A DNA stretch of 37,062 nt from Pseudomonadota bacterium (GCA_029780075.1 JAKOZI010000111.1:1-37062), one strand, 5' to 3'. Positions 25,334 to 33,694 are shown, counted from the first letter of the stretch. Notes: a model not told the origin generated them from the letters alone. Program-made: numbers and translations.

Positions 25334-25453
25334 TTGCCTAATTTTCCGGCAATGACTCTGAAACCCTTGCAGGGAGGGCCTTTGCGGCCTATGCAAAGGG
25401 TTTGCTCCACAGAGTTATCCACAGCATCTGTGTATCGGACGGAAAGCGTCTAA
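25334..25453 (+). CDS. possible 39-residue leader or small protein
   Basis: TAAGGAGGT (25320-25328), a nine-base perfect complement to the 16S rRNA 3' end, is followed five bases later by TTG. The frame stays open for 39 codons to TAA at 25451. The product would start MPNFPAMTLKPLQGGPLRPM, with no recognisable domain. Two hairpins overlap its start and body: ATTGCC (25333-25338) with GGCAAT (25348-25353), and the larger one at 25361-25403. It could be a leader peptide for priA, a real small protein, or a chance frame behind a strong ribosome-like site. Confidence 0.3.
   Translation: MPNFPAMTLKPLQGGPLRPMQRVCSTELSTASVYRTESV
25361..25403. other. strong two-tier stem-loop in the hemE-priA gap
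   Basis: AAACCCTTGCA (25361-25371) pairs with TGCAAAGGGTTT (25392-25403) apart from one bulged base. Inside, GGCC (25377-25380) pairs with GGCC (25386-25389) around TTTGC. No T-run follows beyond the stem's own TTT. It may end hemE transcripts or act as a leader structure for priA. The perfect DnaA box begins 12 bases downstream. Confidence 0.5.
25415..25423 (+). promoter_or_regulatory. DnaA box TTATCCACA
   Basis: TTATCCACA is identical to the highest-affinity E. coli DnaA box (R1/R4 type). It lies in the noncoding gap 128 bases before priA, just after a large stem-loop. It could be part of a DnaA-binding regulatory region for priA; oriC itself is less likely. Confidence 0.6.
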
Positions 25454-25550
25454 AACTGAACACCTTACCCGCATTTGAGAGAACTGGCGCGAGCTTCCCG
25501 CGCTAAGTCGACAGCGAATTCCCGCCTCGCAAAACCCCATTGCCGACCTC

Positions 25551-27569
25551 ATGACCGTGCCGCAAATTGCCCGCGTCGCACTCGACGTGCCGCTGCGCCG
25601 CTTTTTTGACTATCGCGTCGCCGATGGCGAGAATCTGTCGATGGCGGACATCGGCTATCGCGTACGGGTGCCGTTTGGTCAGCAACACAAGATCGGAATC
25701 CTCGTCGCGTTGCCGATGGCGACCGATATTCCGATCGCCCAGCTCAAAGCGATCGATGGCATCCTGCGCGATGTGCCGACCCTCCCTCCCGACTGGTTCC
25801 GTCTGACCGGGTTTTGCGCGAGCTACTACCACGCGCCACTCGGCCAGGTGATGTTGTCCACCCTGCCGGCCGGCCTGCGCGCGCTGTCGCTCCGGAGGCC
25901 CCGGCAGCGCCGGCCAGAACATTCCCTTGCCGGCGCGCAACAGGCCCCTGTCCTGACCCTCGAACAGGAGGCTGCGCTGGCCGCGATTGCCGCAGGCGCC
26001 GACGGTTTCCGCGCTTATCTGCTGCACGGTGTGACTGGCAGCGGCAAGACCGAGGTCTATCTGCGACTGATCGAGCGCGCTCTGGCCGCCGGACGGCAGT
26101 CGCTGTTGCTGGTGCCTGAAATCAACCTCACGCCACAACTCGAAGCGCGTCTTGCCGCCCGCTTTCCCGCCGCCGGCCTGGTCAGTCTGCACAGTGAACT
26201 GGGCGAGGCAGCCCGCAGCCGCAACTGGCGGGCCGCGCTGAACGGCGAAGCGAGGATCGTCGTCGGCACGCGGCTCGCGGTATTCACCCCACTGCCCGAG
26301 ATCGGCTTGATCGTGGTCGACGAGGAGCATGACGCCTCTTTCAAGCAACAGGACGGGATGCGCTATTCGGCGCGCGATCTTGCCGTCTTCCGCGCTCGCG
26401 ACAGTGGCGTTCCGATTGTTCTGGGATCGGCGACGCCATCACTGGAGAGCTGGGCCAACGCCAGTGGCAGCGACACGAGCGGGCGGTACCGGCTGCTGGC
26501 CTTGCGCGGGCGGGCCGTGGACGGAGCGCGTCTGCCTCTCGTGCGCTGCATCGACACGCGCGACGACAAACCCCGGGACGGCCTCTCCAGTACCTTGTTG
26601 CAGGCCATCGAACAGCGTCTGGCGCGTGCCGAGCAGAGTCTGGTCTTTCTCAATCGGCGCGGCTACGCACAGGTGCTGGCCTGCGCTGCGTGTGGCTGGA
26701 GTTCATCCTGCCAGCGCTGTGCAGCCCACCTGGTGCTGCATCTCGCCGACCGTCGTCTGCGCTGCCACCACTGCGGTTACGAGACACGCGTGCCGAAAAC
26801 CTGCCCGACCTGTGGCAACCAGGATCTCGGCGCCTTCGGCCGCGGGACGCAGCGGATCGAAGTAGCTCTCGCCGAGCACTTCCCGCAGGCCCGCATCCTG
26901 CGCGTCGACCGCGATTCGGCAAGCAGCCGCAAGCAGTGGGAGGCGGTGGTGGAGACGATTCAGAACGGCGCGGCCGACATTCTGGTCGGCACCCAGATGC
27001 TGGCCAAAGGTCATGATTTCCCGAAGCTCACGCTGGTTGGCGCCGTGGCCCCCGACGCGGCGCTGTTTGCCGCCGACTGGCGTGCGCCCGAGCGCCTGTT
27101 CGCGCAGTTGATGCAGGTCGCCGGTCGCGCCGGCCGCGCCGAACGGCCGGGCGAGGTGCTGATCCAGACCCAGTTCCCCGACCACCCGATCTACCAGGCC
27201 CTTGTTCGCCACGACTACCCGGCCTTCGCCGCGGCGCAACTCAGAGAGCGGCAACAGGCCGGTTTCCCGCCCTACGCTTACCAGGCGATGCTGCGCGCCG
27301 AGGCGCCACGGATGGCCGATGCGCTGTCCTTTCTTGCCGCCGCGCGGGCCTGTTCGCTGCGCGACGAAAGCCATTCAGTGACCTTCTACGATCCGGTGCC
27401 GATGCGCCTTTCGCGGCGGGCCAGCCTTGAACGCGGTCAGTTGCTGGTCGAGTCGTCCTCCCGGCGCGCGTTGCAGCGCTTCCTGGGCGACTGGGTGACG
27501 CAGGTCGAGGCCATCCGCGCGCCCTCGCGCCTCCGCTGGCACCTGGAAGTTGACCCCCTCGAATTCTGA
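25551..27569 (+). CDS. priA: primosomal protein N', replication-restart helicase PriA
   Basis: A 672-residue superfamily 2 DNA helicase that recognises stalled forks and reloads the replisome. The N-terminal fork-binding domain (1-110, starting ARVALDVPLRRFFDYRV) is followed by the helicase core. That core contains Walker A GVTGSGKT (160-167), Walker B DEEH (257-260), GSATPSLES and later QMLAKGHDFPKLTLVG and QVAGRAGRAERPG. The zinc-binding insert shows paired CxxC motifs (CAACGW, CQRC, CHHCGY, CPTCG). It is somewhat shorter than E. coli PriA but complete. The ATG follows CGACCTC, a poor ribosome site. The 251-base leader contains DnaA boxes and hairpins. Confidence 0.95.
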   Translation: MTVPQIARVALDVPLRRFFDYRVADGENLSMADIGYRVRVPFGQQHKIGILVALPMATDIPIAQLKAIDGILRDVPTLPPDWFRLTGFCASYYHAPLGQVMLSTLPAGLRALSLRRPRQRRPEHSLAGAQQAPVLTLEQEAALAAIAAGADGFRAYLLHGVTGSGKTEVYLRLIERALAAGRQSLLLVPEINLTPQLEARLAARFPAAGLVSLHSELGEAARSRNWRAALNGEARIVVGTRLAVFTPLPEIGLIVVDEEHDASFKQQDGMRYSARDLAVFRARDSGVPIVLGSATPSLESWANASGSDTSGRYRLLALRGRAVDGARLPLVRCIDTRDDKPRDGLSSTLLQAIEQRLARAEQSLVFLNRRGYAQVLACAACGWSSSCQRCAAHLVLHLADRRLRCHHCGYETRVPKTCPTCGNQDLGAFGRGTQRIEVALAEHFPQARILRVDRDSASSRKQWEAVVETIQNGAADILVGTQMLAKGHDFPKLTLVGAVAPDAALFAADWRAPERLFAQLMQVAGRAGRAERPGEVLIQTQFPDHPIYQALVRHDYPAFAAAQLRERQQAGFPPYAYQAMLRAEAPRMADALSFLAAARACSLRDESHSVTFYDPVPMRLSRRASLERGQLLVESSSRRALQRFLGDWVTQVEAIRAPSRLRWHLEVDPLEF

Positions 27570-27808
27570 TACCAGGCCAGGAAAACCCTTGCGGCCGCGC
27601 AACCTGCCCGTAGCGTGAAGAAATTCACGCGCTGCCGAGCGCAGCTCCGCTATGCTCCGCTCGGGTACGCAACGCATTTCGCGGGTCTTTCGGCGATGTG
27701 GCTGGGGATGAATCTCCAGCAGGTCCCCTGGCCCGGGCAGCCCGACGCTGGGTGGGTCGAGCAGGTTCCGGTCTGCGGCTTTGGTTAACCCTGTGCAGGA
27801 GTTCCGAC
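27570..27808. other. priA-ppx intergenic region with tandem hairpins
   Basis: The 239-base gap has no convincing gene. It contains two perfect hairpins in tandem: GCGTGAA, GAAA tetraloop, TTCACGC (27613-27630), and CCGAGCG (27635-27641) paired with CGCTCGG (27658-27664). The loop of the second contains GCTCCGCT, repeated directly at its far side. No T-run follows, so a Rho-independent terminator is unlikely. The structures resemble a small repetitive extragenic element or a processed 3' end. Confidence 0.4.
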
Positions 27809-29303
27809 TTGTCTTCCGACTTCGTAGCCGCAATCGACCTCGGGTCGAACAGTTTTCACATGATCGTCGCCCGCATCGTGAATGGGCACGTGCAGGTGCT
27901 CGACCGCCTGCGCGAGATGGTCCAGCTCGCTGCCGGCCTGGACGGCCGCAACCGTCTCTCGGCGGACTCGCAGCAGCGGGCACTGGAATGCCTGGCACGG
28001 CTTCGGTCAGAGATTGCGACATATTCCACCGGCGCGCCTGCGCATCGTCGGTACGAATACCCTGCGGCAGGCACGCAACAGCGCCGAATTCATCACCCGC
28101 GCCGAGCAGGTTCTCGGGCACCGGGTCGAAATCGTCAGCGGCCAGGAGGAGGCACGGCTGATCTATCTGGGCGTCGCCCACAGCGTCGGCGACGTGACCG
28201 GCAAGCGCCTGGTGATCGATATCGGCGGTGGCAGCACCGAACTGATCATCGGGGAAAAGTTCGAACCGCGCCATTTGGCGAGCCTGCGCATGGGCTGCGT
28301 CAGTTTGAGCCGGGCCTGCTTTGCCGACGGTCGGGTTACCGCCGCGCGCCTGCGTGAAGCCGAATTACTGGTTCAACTGCACCTCGCACCAGTGCGCGAG
28401 GAGTATCTGGCGCGTGGCTGGGAAGTGGTCACCGGGGCCTCCGGGTCGATCAAGGCCATCCAGGACGTGCTCATCAGCGAAGGCTGGAGTCGTGAAGGCA
28501 TCACCCTCGAAGGCCTGCGGCGGCTGCGGGCGGCGCTGCTGGAGGCGCGCGACACGGCCGGGATAGCCGAACGCTGGCAACTGGAGCCGGCGCGTGCGCG
28601 CGTCTTCGTCGGCGGCTTCGTGGCCCTGCACGGACTCTGCGAGGCGCTCGCCGTCCAGCATCTGGAAGTGTCCGAGGGTGCCCTGCGCGAGGGGCTGATC
28701 TACGACCTGCTGGGCCGCATCCGTCATGAAGACGTACGCGACCGCACCATCGCTGACGTCATCCGGCGTTTTGACCTCGACGAGAGCCAGGCTGCCCGAG
28801 TGAGTGCCTCGGCCCTCGACTTCCTGCGACAGGTACGCTCGGCCTGGGATTTGAACGGCCGGGAGGCGCGGCACGTTCTCGACCGCGCCGCGCGCCTGCA
28901 CGAGATCGGCTTGCTGCTGACCCATGACCAGTACCACAAACATGGCGCGTACGTGCTCGAACATTCCGATCTGCCGGGCTACTCGCGGGACGATCAACGC
29001 CTGCTCTCGGCATTGGTCCGGCGCCACCGGCGATCATTTCCCATCGATGCGTTCGCGCATTTACCCCGCGATTGGGTCCGCCCGGCGCGCCGCCTGTGTG
29101 TTCTGCTGCGACTGGCGGTGGTCCTCCATCGCGGGCGGAGCAACGAGCCCCTGCCGGAGATCAGTCTGCGCGTACAGCGGCAGCGCCTGCGCCTGCAATT
29201 CCCTTCGGGATGGCTGGCGGCGCATCCCCTGACGCGCGCCGACCTGCAGCGCGAAGCCCGATTGCTTGGCAAGGCGGGATTCGTGCTGCAGCCTGGCCGT
29301 TGA
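27809..29303 (+). pseudogene. ppx: exopolyphosphatase, one-base frameshift as given
   Basis: Ppx removes phosphate from the ends of polyphosphate (and often pppGpp). Translation from a TTG at 27809, seven bases after GCAGGAG, gives the family start (SSDFVAAIDLGSNSFHMIVARI) and runs well to ALECLAR (codon ending 28000). The homologous continuation FGQRLRHIPPARLRIVGTNT is only found in the next frame, and stays in it to TAG... stop at 29303. Removing one base near 28001 restores a full-length protein of about 497 residues with the ATPase-like motifs (DLGSNSFH, SGQEEARLIYLG, VIDIGGGSTELIIG) and C-terminal HD-like region (HEIGLLL). Causes could be a sequencing error, true inactivation or +1 slippage at CTT-C. 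Confidence 0.85.
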
Positions 29304-29358
29304 CACCGGGCGCCCGGAAAGCGGTCCGGTTGCGCGGCCTCAGCGTCATCTCGCCGGC

Positions 29359-30594
29359 GTGAAGCGCCTCCTGATCGGGCTGCTGGGATGCTTGCTGCTG
29401 CCGCTGCTGATCGTCCTTGCCACCCTCGAACGGGCGCCGCTGGTCAGACGTAGCGAAAGCATCTCGCCGGCGTCGATTGCCGAGGCCAGGCGCTTGCTCG
29501 CCAATAACGATCCTCGCCGCCTGCAACGCGGTGATCAGCGAACGGCGTCGATCCCCGCGCCGCTGATCGACGAGGCCATCAATCACCTGGTCAGTCGCAG
29601 TCTGCACGGGCGCGGCACCTTCGCGCTGGCCGAGGATACGGCGGAAATCCGGATCAGCGTCCCGGTTCCCGGTCTGGCGGGATCCCGATACTGGAATCTG
29701 CGCGCGCAACTCCAGGAGGCCGAAGGCGAACCGCGCATCGTTGCCGCCTCGCTTGCCAATTTGCCGCTTCCCTCGCGTTTGGCAGAGTTCTGCCTCAACT
29801 CGGCGATCGGCCTCGCCGGCTTCTCGGATGATTGGCGGGCCGCCCGGCAGCTCATCCGCAAGCTGGCCTTCGAACCGGCACGCGGCGTCGTCGAGGTGAG
29901 CTACGTGTGGGAGCCCGGGGTACTCGTGCGCGCGCGCACGCTGGCTTTCCCACCCGAAGACATCGCGGGCATGGCGGCTGCCCAGAAAGCCCTGGCCGCT
30001 CAGCTCGACCATTACTCCGCGCGCGCCCGCGTTCCTCTCGGGCAGGTCCTCAGTGGTCTTCTGGCAGCGGCAGCCTCCGGGGAGGCCACGCTTCGTCAGC
30101 GGCGAGCCGCGCTGCTCGTTCTTGCGAGCTATCTGGCGGAAAAGAACCTGGCGGTATTGCTCCCCGAGGCGAGGCACTGGCCGCGTCCTCGGCGATTGAA
30201 GCTGATCCTGCTCGGCCGCCACGACAGCGCCCAACATTTTGCCGTTTCGGCGGCCCTGGCAGCCTGGGCCGGTGAACCCGCGGCGAATGCGATTGGCCTG
30301 TACAAGGAAGTCGAAGACGCCCGGGGGGGCAGTGGCTTTTCTTTCGCCGATCTGGCCGCGGACCGTGCCGGGACACGATTCGGCGAACTGGTTGCCGAGG
30401 GGTCGCCACGCCTCGACGTCGCGCTGCGCGGCAGTCTCGGCGACAGCGATCTGGCACCCTCTCTCGATGGGCTTCCCGAGGCCCTCTCCGAAGCCGAATT
30501 CCAGAGCCGCTATGGTGGCCGCGACAACCCGGCCTATCGGCAACTGCTGGCTGAAATCGAGCGCCGCCTGGCTGCCTTGCCGCTGTACCGTTGA
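29359..30594 (+). CDS. membrane-anchored or exported protein of unknown function
   Basis: I do not recognise this 411-residue protein. It opens with VKRLLIGLLGCLLLPLLIVL, an N-terminal membrane helix or signal anchor. The rest is soluble, rich in Ala, Arg and Leu, and probably lies outside the cytoplasm. The middle shows two-fold beta-type segments (FALAEDTAEIRISVPVPGL and GVVEVSYVWEPGVLVRA). The C-terminal half is helical, with GFSFADLAADRAGTRFGELV. The GTG at 29359 is chosen because the helix follows directly; an in-frame ATG at 29266 overlaps ppx. A run of seven G residues near 30325 is a possible error site, but the frame stays coherent. It probably forms an operon with ppx. Confidence 0.7.
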   Translation: MKRLLIGLLGCLLLPLLIVLATLERAPLVRRSESISPASIAEARRLLANNDPRRLQRGDQRTASIPAPLIDEAINHLVSRSLHGRGTFALAEDTAEIRISVPVPGLAGSRYWNLRAQLQEAEGEPRIVAASLANLPLPSRLAEFCLNSAIGLAGFSDDWRAARQLIRKLAFEPARGVVEVSYVWEPGVLVRARTLAFPPEDIAGMAAAQKALAAQLDHYSARARVPLGQVLSGLLAAAASGEATLRQRRAALLVLASYLAEKNLAVLLPEARHWPRPRRLKLILLGRHDSAQHFAVSAALAAWAGEPAANAIGLYKEVEDARGGSGFSFADLAADRAGTRFGELVAEGSPRLDVALRGSLGDSDLAPSLDGLPEALSEAEFQSRYGGRDNPAYRQLLAEIERRLAALPLYR

Positions 30595-30629
30595 GGGTCT
30601 GGTGTCTCGGCGGATTTCGCTTCGATTGC

Positions 30630-31829
30630 TCAGCGCCCGCGTCGGCTGCTGATGCAAAACCAGGCGTAGGCTGCCAACTGGGCGCCAAGCAGGGACAGAA
30701 AAGCGTTGCGGTGGGCCATGGCCAGGCTCTGCCCCTGCGCCTGCAGGCCATCGATCAGCACCCCAAGTCCCCATTGCACGCCAAAGGCGCCCACGAAAAC
30801 CATCAGGTTGAAAGCGGTGTTGGCGCGCCCCGACAGCGCTACCGGAAAGCCCGCAGCGGCCTGTGAATAGGCCAGCGTGCCAAAGCTCGAAAAGCTGCCA
30901 TAGGCGACCCACAGCAGGTAGCTCCGATTCGTGCCTTCGGTGGCGATCAGCGCGAGCGTCAGCAACGACAGACCGAGTCCGCCGGCGAGCAGCATCACCG
31001 GCCTGATCCCGCGACGCGCAAGGCCGGTGGCCAACAGCCCGATCAGAACGTAGGAGATCAGCATCGCGACGCTCATCCCGGCCAAGTGGTCGGCGGCTGT
31101 CATACGGTCGTAAGCGTTCACCTGCATCAACCAGGAGATCGACCACAGGCTTTGCACCGCCATGAAGCCGCCCGTCAGCGTCAGCCCGAGCGGTACAAGG
31201 CGCCAGAAGTGGGCGCTCGCGAAAACCGTCTTGACGCCTTTCCACTGCACGGACAGCGGCTCAGGCGGGTGGTCGGCGTGACGCTCGGGAACGCTCAGGA
31301 ACAGCCAGACGGCCACCGTCAGCGTCAGCGCGGCGAGGGCGAAGAAGATCTCCCGCCAGTCGGCGAAGCGCAACGCCGCCTCCAGAGGAGCGCTGGCGGC
31401 GAGGGCACCAAGGCCCCCGGAGGTCATGATCCAGCCGGTCAGCGACGCCTGCCGGTCAAGCGGAAACCACAGGGAAAAGGCCTTGAAGGCGGCCATCAGG
31501 CACGCCGAAACGCCGAGTCCAATCAGACCGCGCCCAATCGCCAGTGCCGTGACGCTCTGACCGAGGGCAAAGATCACCGCGCCGGCGGCAGCGATCAACA
31601 AGAGGCCGGATTCGACCCGGCGTGCCCCGAAGCGGTCGAGCAGCATGCCAAGAGGCAGTTGCGCGGCAGCGAAAGCCAGAAAATAGGCGCTGGTCAGCAG
31701 TCCCAGACTGCCGGCGCCAAGTGCCAGGTCCTTGCTCAGGACCGGGCCGATCACGGCGTTGGCCGTGCGGTAGAGGTACGAGAGAAAATATGCACCTGCG
31801 AAAGGCAGGAAAAGTCTGACCCAGAGCAT
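30630..31829 (-). CDS. major facilitator superfamily transporter
   Basis: A 399-residue transporter with about twelve transmembrane helices in two six-helix halves joined by a cytoplasmic loop (VPERHADHPPEPLSVQWKG). The MFS loop 2-3 signature is visible as GMLLDRFGARRVESG. The helix 4 region GRGLIGLGVSACLMAAFKA is also typical. I cannot assign the substrate; a sugar, organic anion or drug are all possible. The ATG is 2 bases after the MOSC gene stop, so it is the third gene of the kinase-MOSC-transporter operon. It converges with the unknown gene at 29359 with a 35-base gap. Confidence 0.88.
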   Translation of the reverse strand: MLWVRLFLPFAGAYFLSYLYRTANAVIGPVLSKDLALGAGSLGLLTSAYFLAFAAAQLPLGMLLDRFGARRVESGLLLIAAAGAVIFALGQSVTALAIGRGLIGLGVSACLMAAFKAFSLWFPLDRQASLTGWIMTSGGLGALAASAPLEAALRFADWREIFFALAALTLTVAVWLFLSVPERHADHPPEPLSVQWKGVKTVFASAHFWRLVPLGLTLTGGFMAVQSLWSISWLMQVNAYDRMTAADHLAGMSVAMLISYVLIGLLATGLARRGIRPVMLLAGGLGLSLLTLALIATEGTNRSYLLWVAYGSFSSFGTLAYSQAAAGFPVALSGRANTAFNLMVFVGAFGVQWGLGVLIDGLQAQGQSLAMAHRNAFLSLLGAQLAAYAWFCISSRRGR

Positions 31830-31831
31830 GA

Positions 31832-32503
31832 CTAGCGCAGTGCCCGTTCGCCGCCGTGCCGGCGCAACCAGCGCGCACGCTCGATCAGCTTCCGCCGCCA
31901 GTCAGCGTTCAAACCCGGCGCCCCGGACAGTTCCTCGATCTGCGCGGGATGCGGGCGATGTTCGCGCCAGACCTGCCACAACTCGGCGAGCGACACCGCG
32001 CCCGGCAGACGGTCCACGAGTTCGAGTTCATCGCCTGCACTGAGCATGCCGGGTTCGAGTACCCGGTAGTACCAGCCGGTAAGGCCGGTTTCCGCAATCG
32101 TTCGCGCCACCCCGTCACTGCCGTAGCGATAGTCGATCTTCCAGCACGGGCTGCGCGGCTGGCTGACCTGGAGCAGGCTGCCGCCGATCCGGAAAATGTC
32201 TCCGATCGAGACGTTCCATTCATCGAAGCCATTCGCTGAAACATTCTCGCCGATGCTACCCGGCACAAACTGCTCCGCGACACCCGGAAAACGCTCGGCA
32301 AGCTGACGATAGTTCTCGGCGGCGTAGTAATGGAGAGCCTTTTCGGGTCCGCCATGGACGCGGCGGTCGGCCTGCATGTCCCCGGCCAGGCCGTCGACAG
32401 TCAGCTGAACCGGCCCGCTGATCGCCTGCTTGTGGATGCCGGTCCATTGACCTTCGGCGTCGATCTTCGTCAGTCCGCCGCTGAACAGCTGCACTGTCGC
32501 CAT
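31832..32503 (-). CDS. YiiM-type MOSC domain protein
   Basis: A 223-residue MOSC protein of the YiiM group. E. coli YiiM binds molybdenum cofactor and is connected with reduction of N-hydroxylated compounds. Family signatures are LTVDGLAGDMQADRRVHGG, KALHYYAAENY, SIGENVSANG, VSIGDIFRIGGSLLQVSQPR and the conserved cysteine in SPCWKIDYRYG. The C-terminal LNADWRRKLIERARWL matches the three-helix tail of YiiM. The ATG at 32503 has GAGGAG six bases upstream and lies 1 base beyond the kinase stop. Longer in-frame starts lie inside the kinase gene and are rejected. It forms an operon with the kinase and the MFS gene. Confidence 0.9.
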   Translation of the reverse strand: MATVQLFSGGLTKIDAEGQWTGIHKQAISGPVQLTVDGLAGDMQADRRVHGGPEKALHYYAAENYRQLAERFPGVAEQFVPGSIGENVSANGFDEWNVSIGDIFRIGGSLLQVSQPRSPCWKIDYRYGSDGVARTIAETGLTGWYYRVLEPGMLSAGDELELVDRLPGAVSLAELWQVWREHRPHPAQIEELSGAPGLNADWRRKLIERARWLRRHGGERALR

Positions 32504-32504
32504 T

Positions 32505-33407
32505 TCACTCCTCGTTCCAGAGCCAGGCCGCACCGCGCACGCCGGATGAATCGCCATGCACGTTGCGCAACAGGCGGGTGCGGATGGTATCCGAAAACAC
32601 ATGCGCCGCCCACAACCGGGGCACCGTGTCGTACAGCCGCGCGATGTTCGAAAGCCCACCACCCAGCACGACCACATCGGGATCGAGAACGTTCACCACC
32701 TGCGCCAGTGCCTTGGCCAGGCGCCGTTCGTAACGCCCAAGCGCCGCCGCGCACGCCGCGTCGCCTGCCTCGGCGCTGTTCGCGATCTCCTCGGCGCTCA
32801 GCGACTGCCCACCATGACGCCAGTGGTCGCTGCTGAGTCCCGGCCCGGACAGCCAGGTTTCGACACAGCCGCTGCGTCCGCAGTAACAAGGCGTCGGCGG
32901 CAGACTTTCCTCGTTCGGCAGGGGCAGCGGATTGTGACCCCACTCGCCAGCGATGCGGTTGGCGCCGGCGAGTACGCGCCGATGCACCACCACCCCACCG
33001 CCAACGCCGGTCCCGAGAATGACGCCAAAGACGACCTCCGCACCCCTGCCGGCACCATCCACTGCCTCGGAGAGGGCAAAACAGTTGGCGTCGTTGGCCA
33101 GGCGGACCTCCCGCTGCAGCAGCGCCTCGAGATCCAGCCGCAGCGTTTGCCCGATCAGGCAGGTCGAATTGGCATTCTTGATGCGACCGTCGCTGAGCGA
33201 TTCGGCACCGGGGATGCCGATGCCGACGCTGGCCTTCCGCCCCAAATCACATTCCGCGGCGGCGACCATTTCGCCGATCGCTCGGAGCGTCGCCTGGTAG
33301 TCCCCCTGTGGCGTCGGGCGACGCCTGCGCAGCAGCACCCGCCCGCTTGCCTCCAGAGCAACCAGCTCGATCTTGCTGCCGCCGAGGTCGATTCCAATGC
33401 GTAACAT
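32505..33407 (-). CDS. mak: ROK-family fructokinase / mannokinase (Mak type)
   Basis: A 300-residue sugar kinase closely resembling E. coli Mak along its full length. It has the ATP-binding start RIGIDLGGSKIELVAL, NANSTCLIGQ, the sugar/catalytic region VRLANDANCFALSEAVDGA, GEWGHNPLPLP, and the zinc-binding ROK signature CYCGRSGCVETW. PDVVVLGGGLSN and HGDSSGVRGAAWLW follow. Such enzymes phosphorylate fructose or mannose at C6; the actual sugar here is inferred. The ATG at 33407 lacks a good ribosome site. It is the first gene of a tightly packed operon with the MOSC and MFS genes, so the MFS protein might import its substrate. Confidence 0.9.
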   Translation of the reverse strand: MLRIGIDLGGSKIELVALEASGRVLLRRRRPTPQGDYQATLRAIGEMVAAAECDLGRKASVGIGIPGAESLSDGRIKNANSTCLIGQTLRLDLEALLQREVRLANDANCFALSEAVDGAGRGAEVVFGVILGTGVGGGVVVHRRVLAGANRIAGEWGHNPLPLPNEESLPPTPCYCGRSGCVETWLSGPGLSSDHWRHGGQSLSAEEIANSAEAGDAACAAALGRYERRLAKALAQVVNVLDPDVVVLGGGLSNIARLYDTVPRLWAAHVFSDTIRTRLLRNVHGDSSGVRGAAWLWNEE

Positions 33408-33688
33408 AGGATTGGATTGAATTTTCAGGGTGTCGTCAGCTCAACACGTGCTTCACTGCTGCGGTGGCCGCTCATTAGCTGCGCAACAGATTGATCACAC
33501 AGGATAATACGAAGATACCAGGATATCTTGACGCCATCCGGCTAAATCGTTCGGTTCGGCACTTGTTTGCGGCCTGAATGACAATTAGCCGTCGTGTGCG
33601 CGGCAGGCCACCGGCTTGCAGCTCGAACCGTGGATCACTGCGGCGTGCCCTGTCGATCGGCACCCGTCAAGGTTTGTCGCACCGTGGA
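33408..33688. other. gap between mak and hsdM, border of the accessory island
   Basis: This 281-base stretch is lower in GC than its surroundings and has no convincing gene; a 62-codon minus-strand frame from a GTG at 33663 has no known domain. It contains a hairpin, AAGATA (33512-33517) with TATCTT (33524-33529). It also contains one copy of a 14-bp direct repeat whose other copy covers the hsdM stop. It probably marks the junction between core genes and the restriction island. Confidence 0.4.
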
Positions 33689-33694
33689 TCACTG
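33627..33694. repeat. pair of 14-bp direct repeats at the hsdM 3' end
   Basis: ACCGTGGATCACTG occurs at 33627-33640 and again at 33681-33694, 54 bases apart. Three further flanking bases also match (TCG before each) with one mismatch between. The right-hand copy includes the hsdM stop codon (33689-33691). This could be a small duplication, a recombination scar, or a target-site trace of an element that has been lost. Confidence 0.6.

Noticed and set aside
29161-31245. A 694-codon minus-strand frame overlapping ppx, the unknown gene and the MFS gene
   Set aside because: It crosses three supported genes, has no domain and is explained by GC-rich codon bias.
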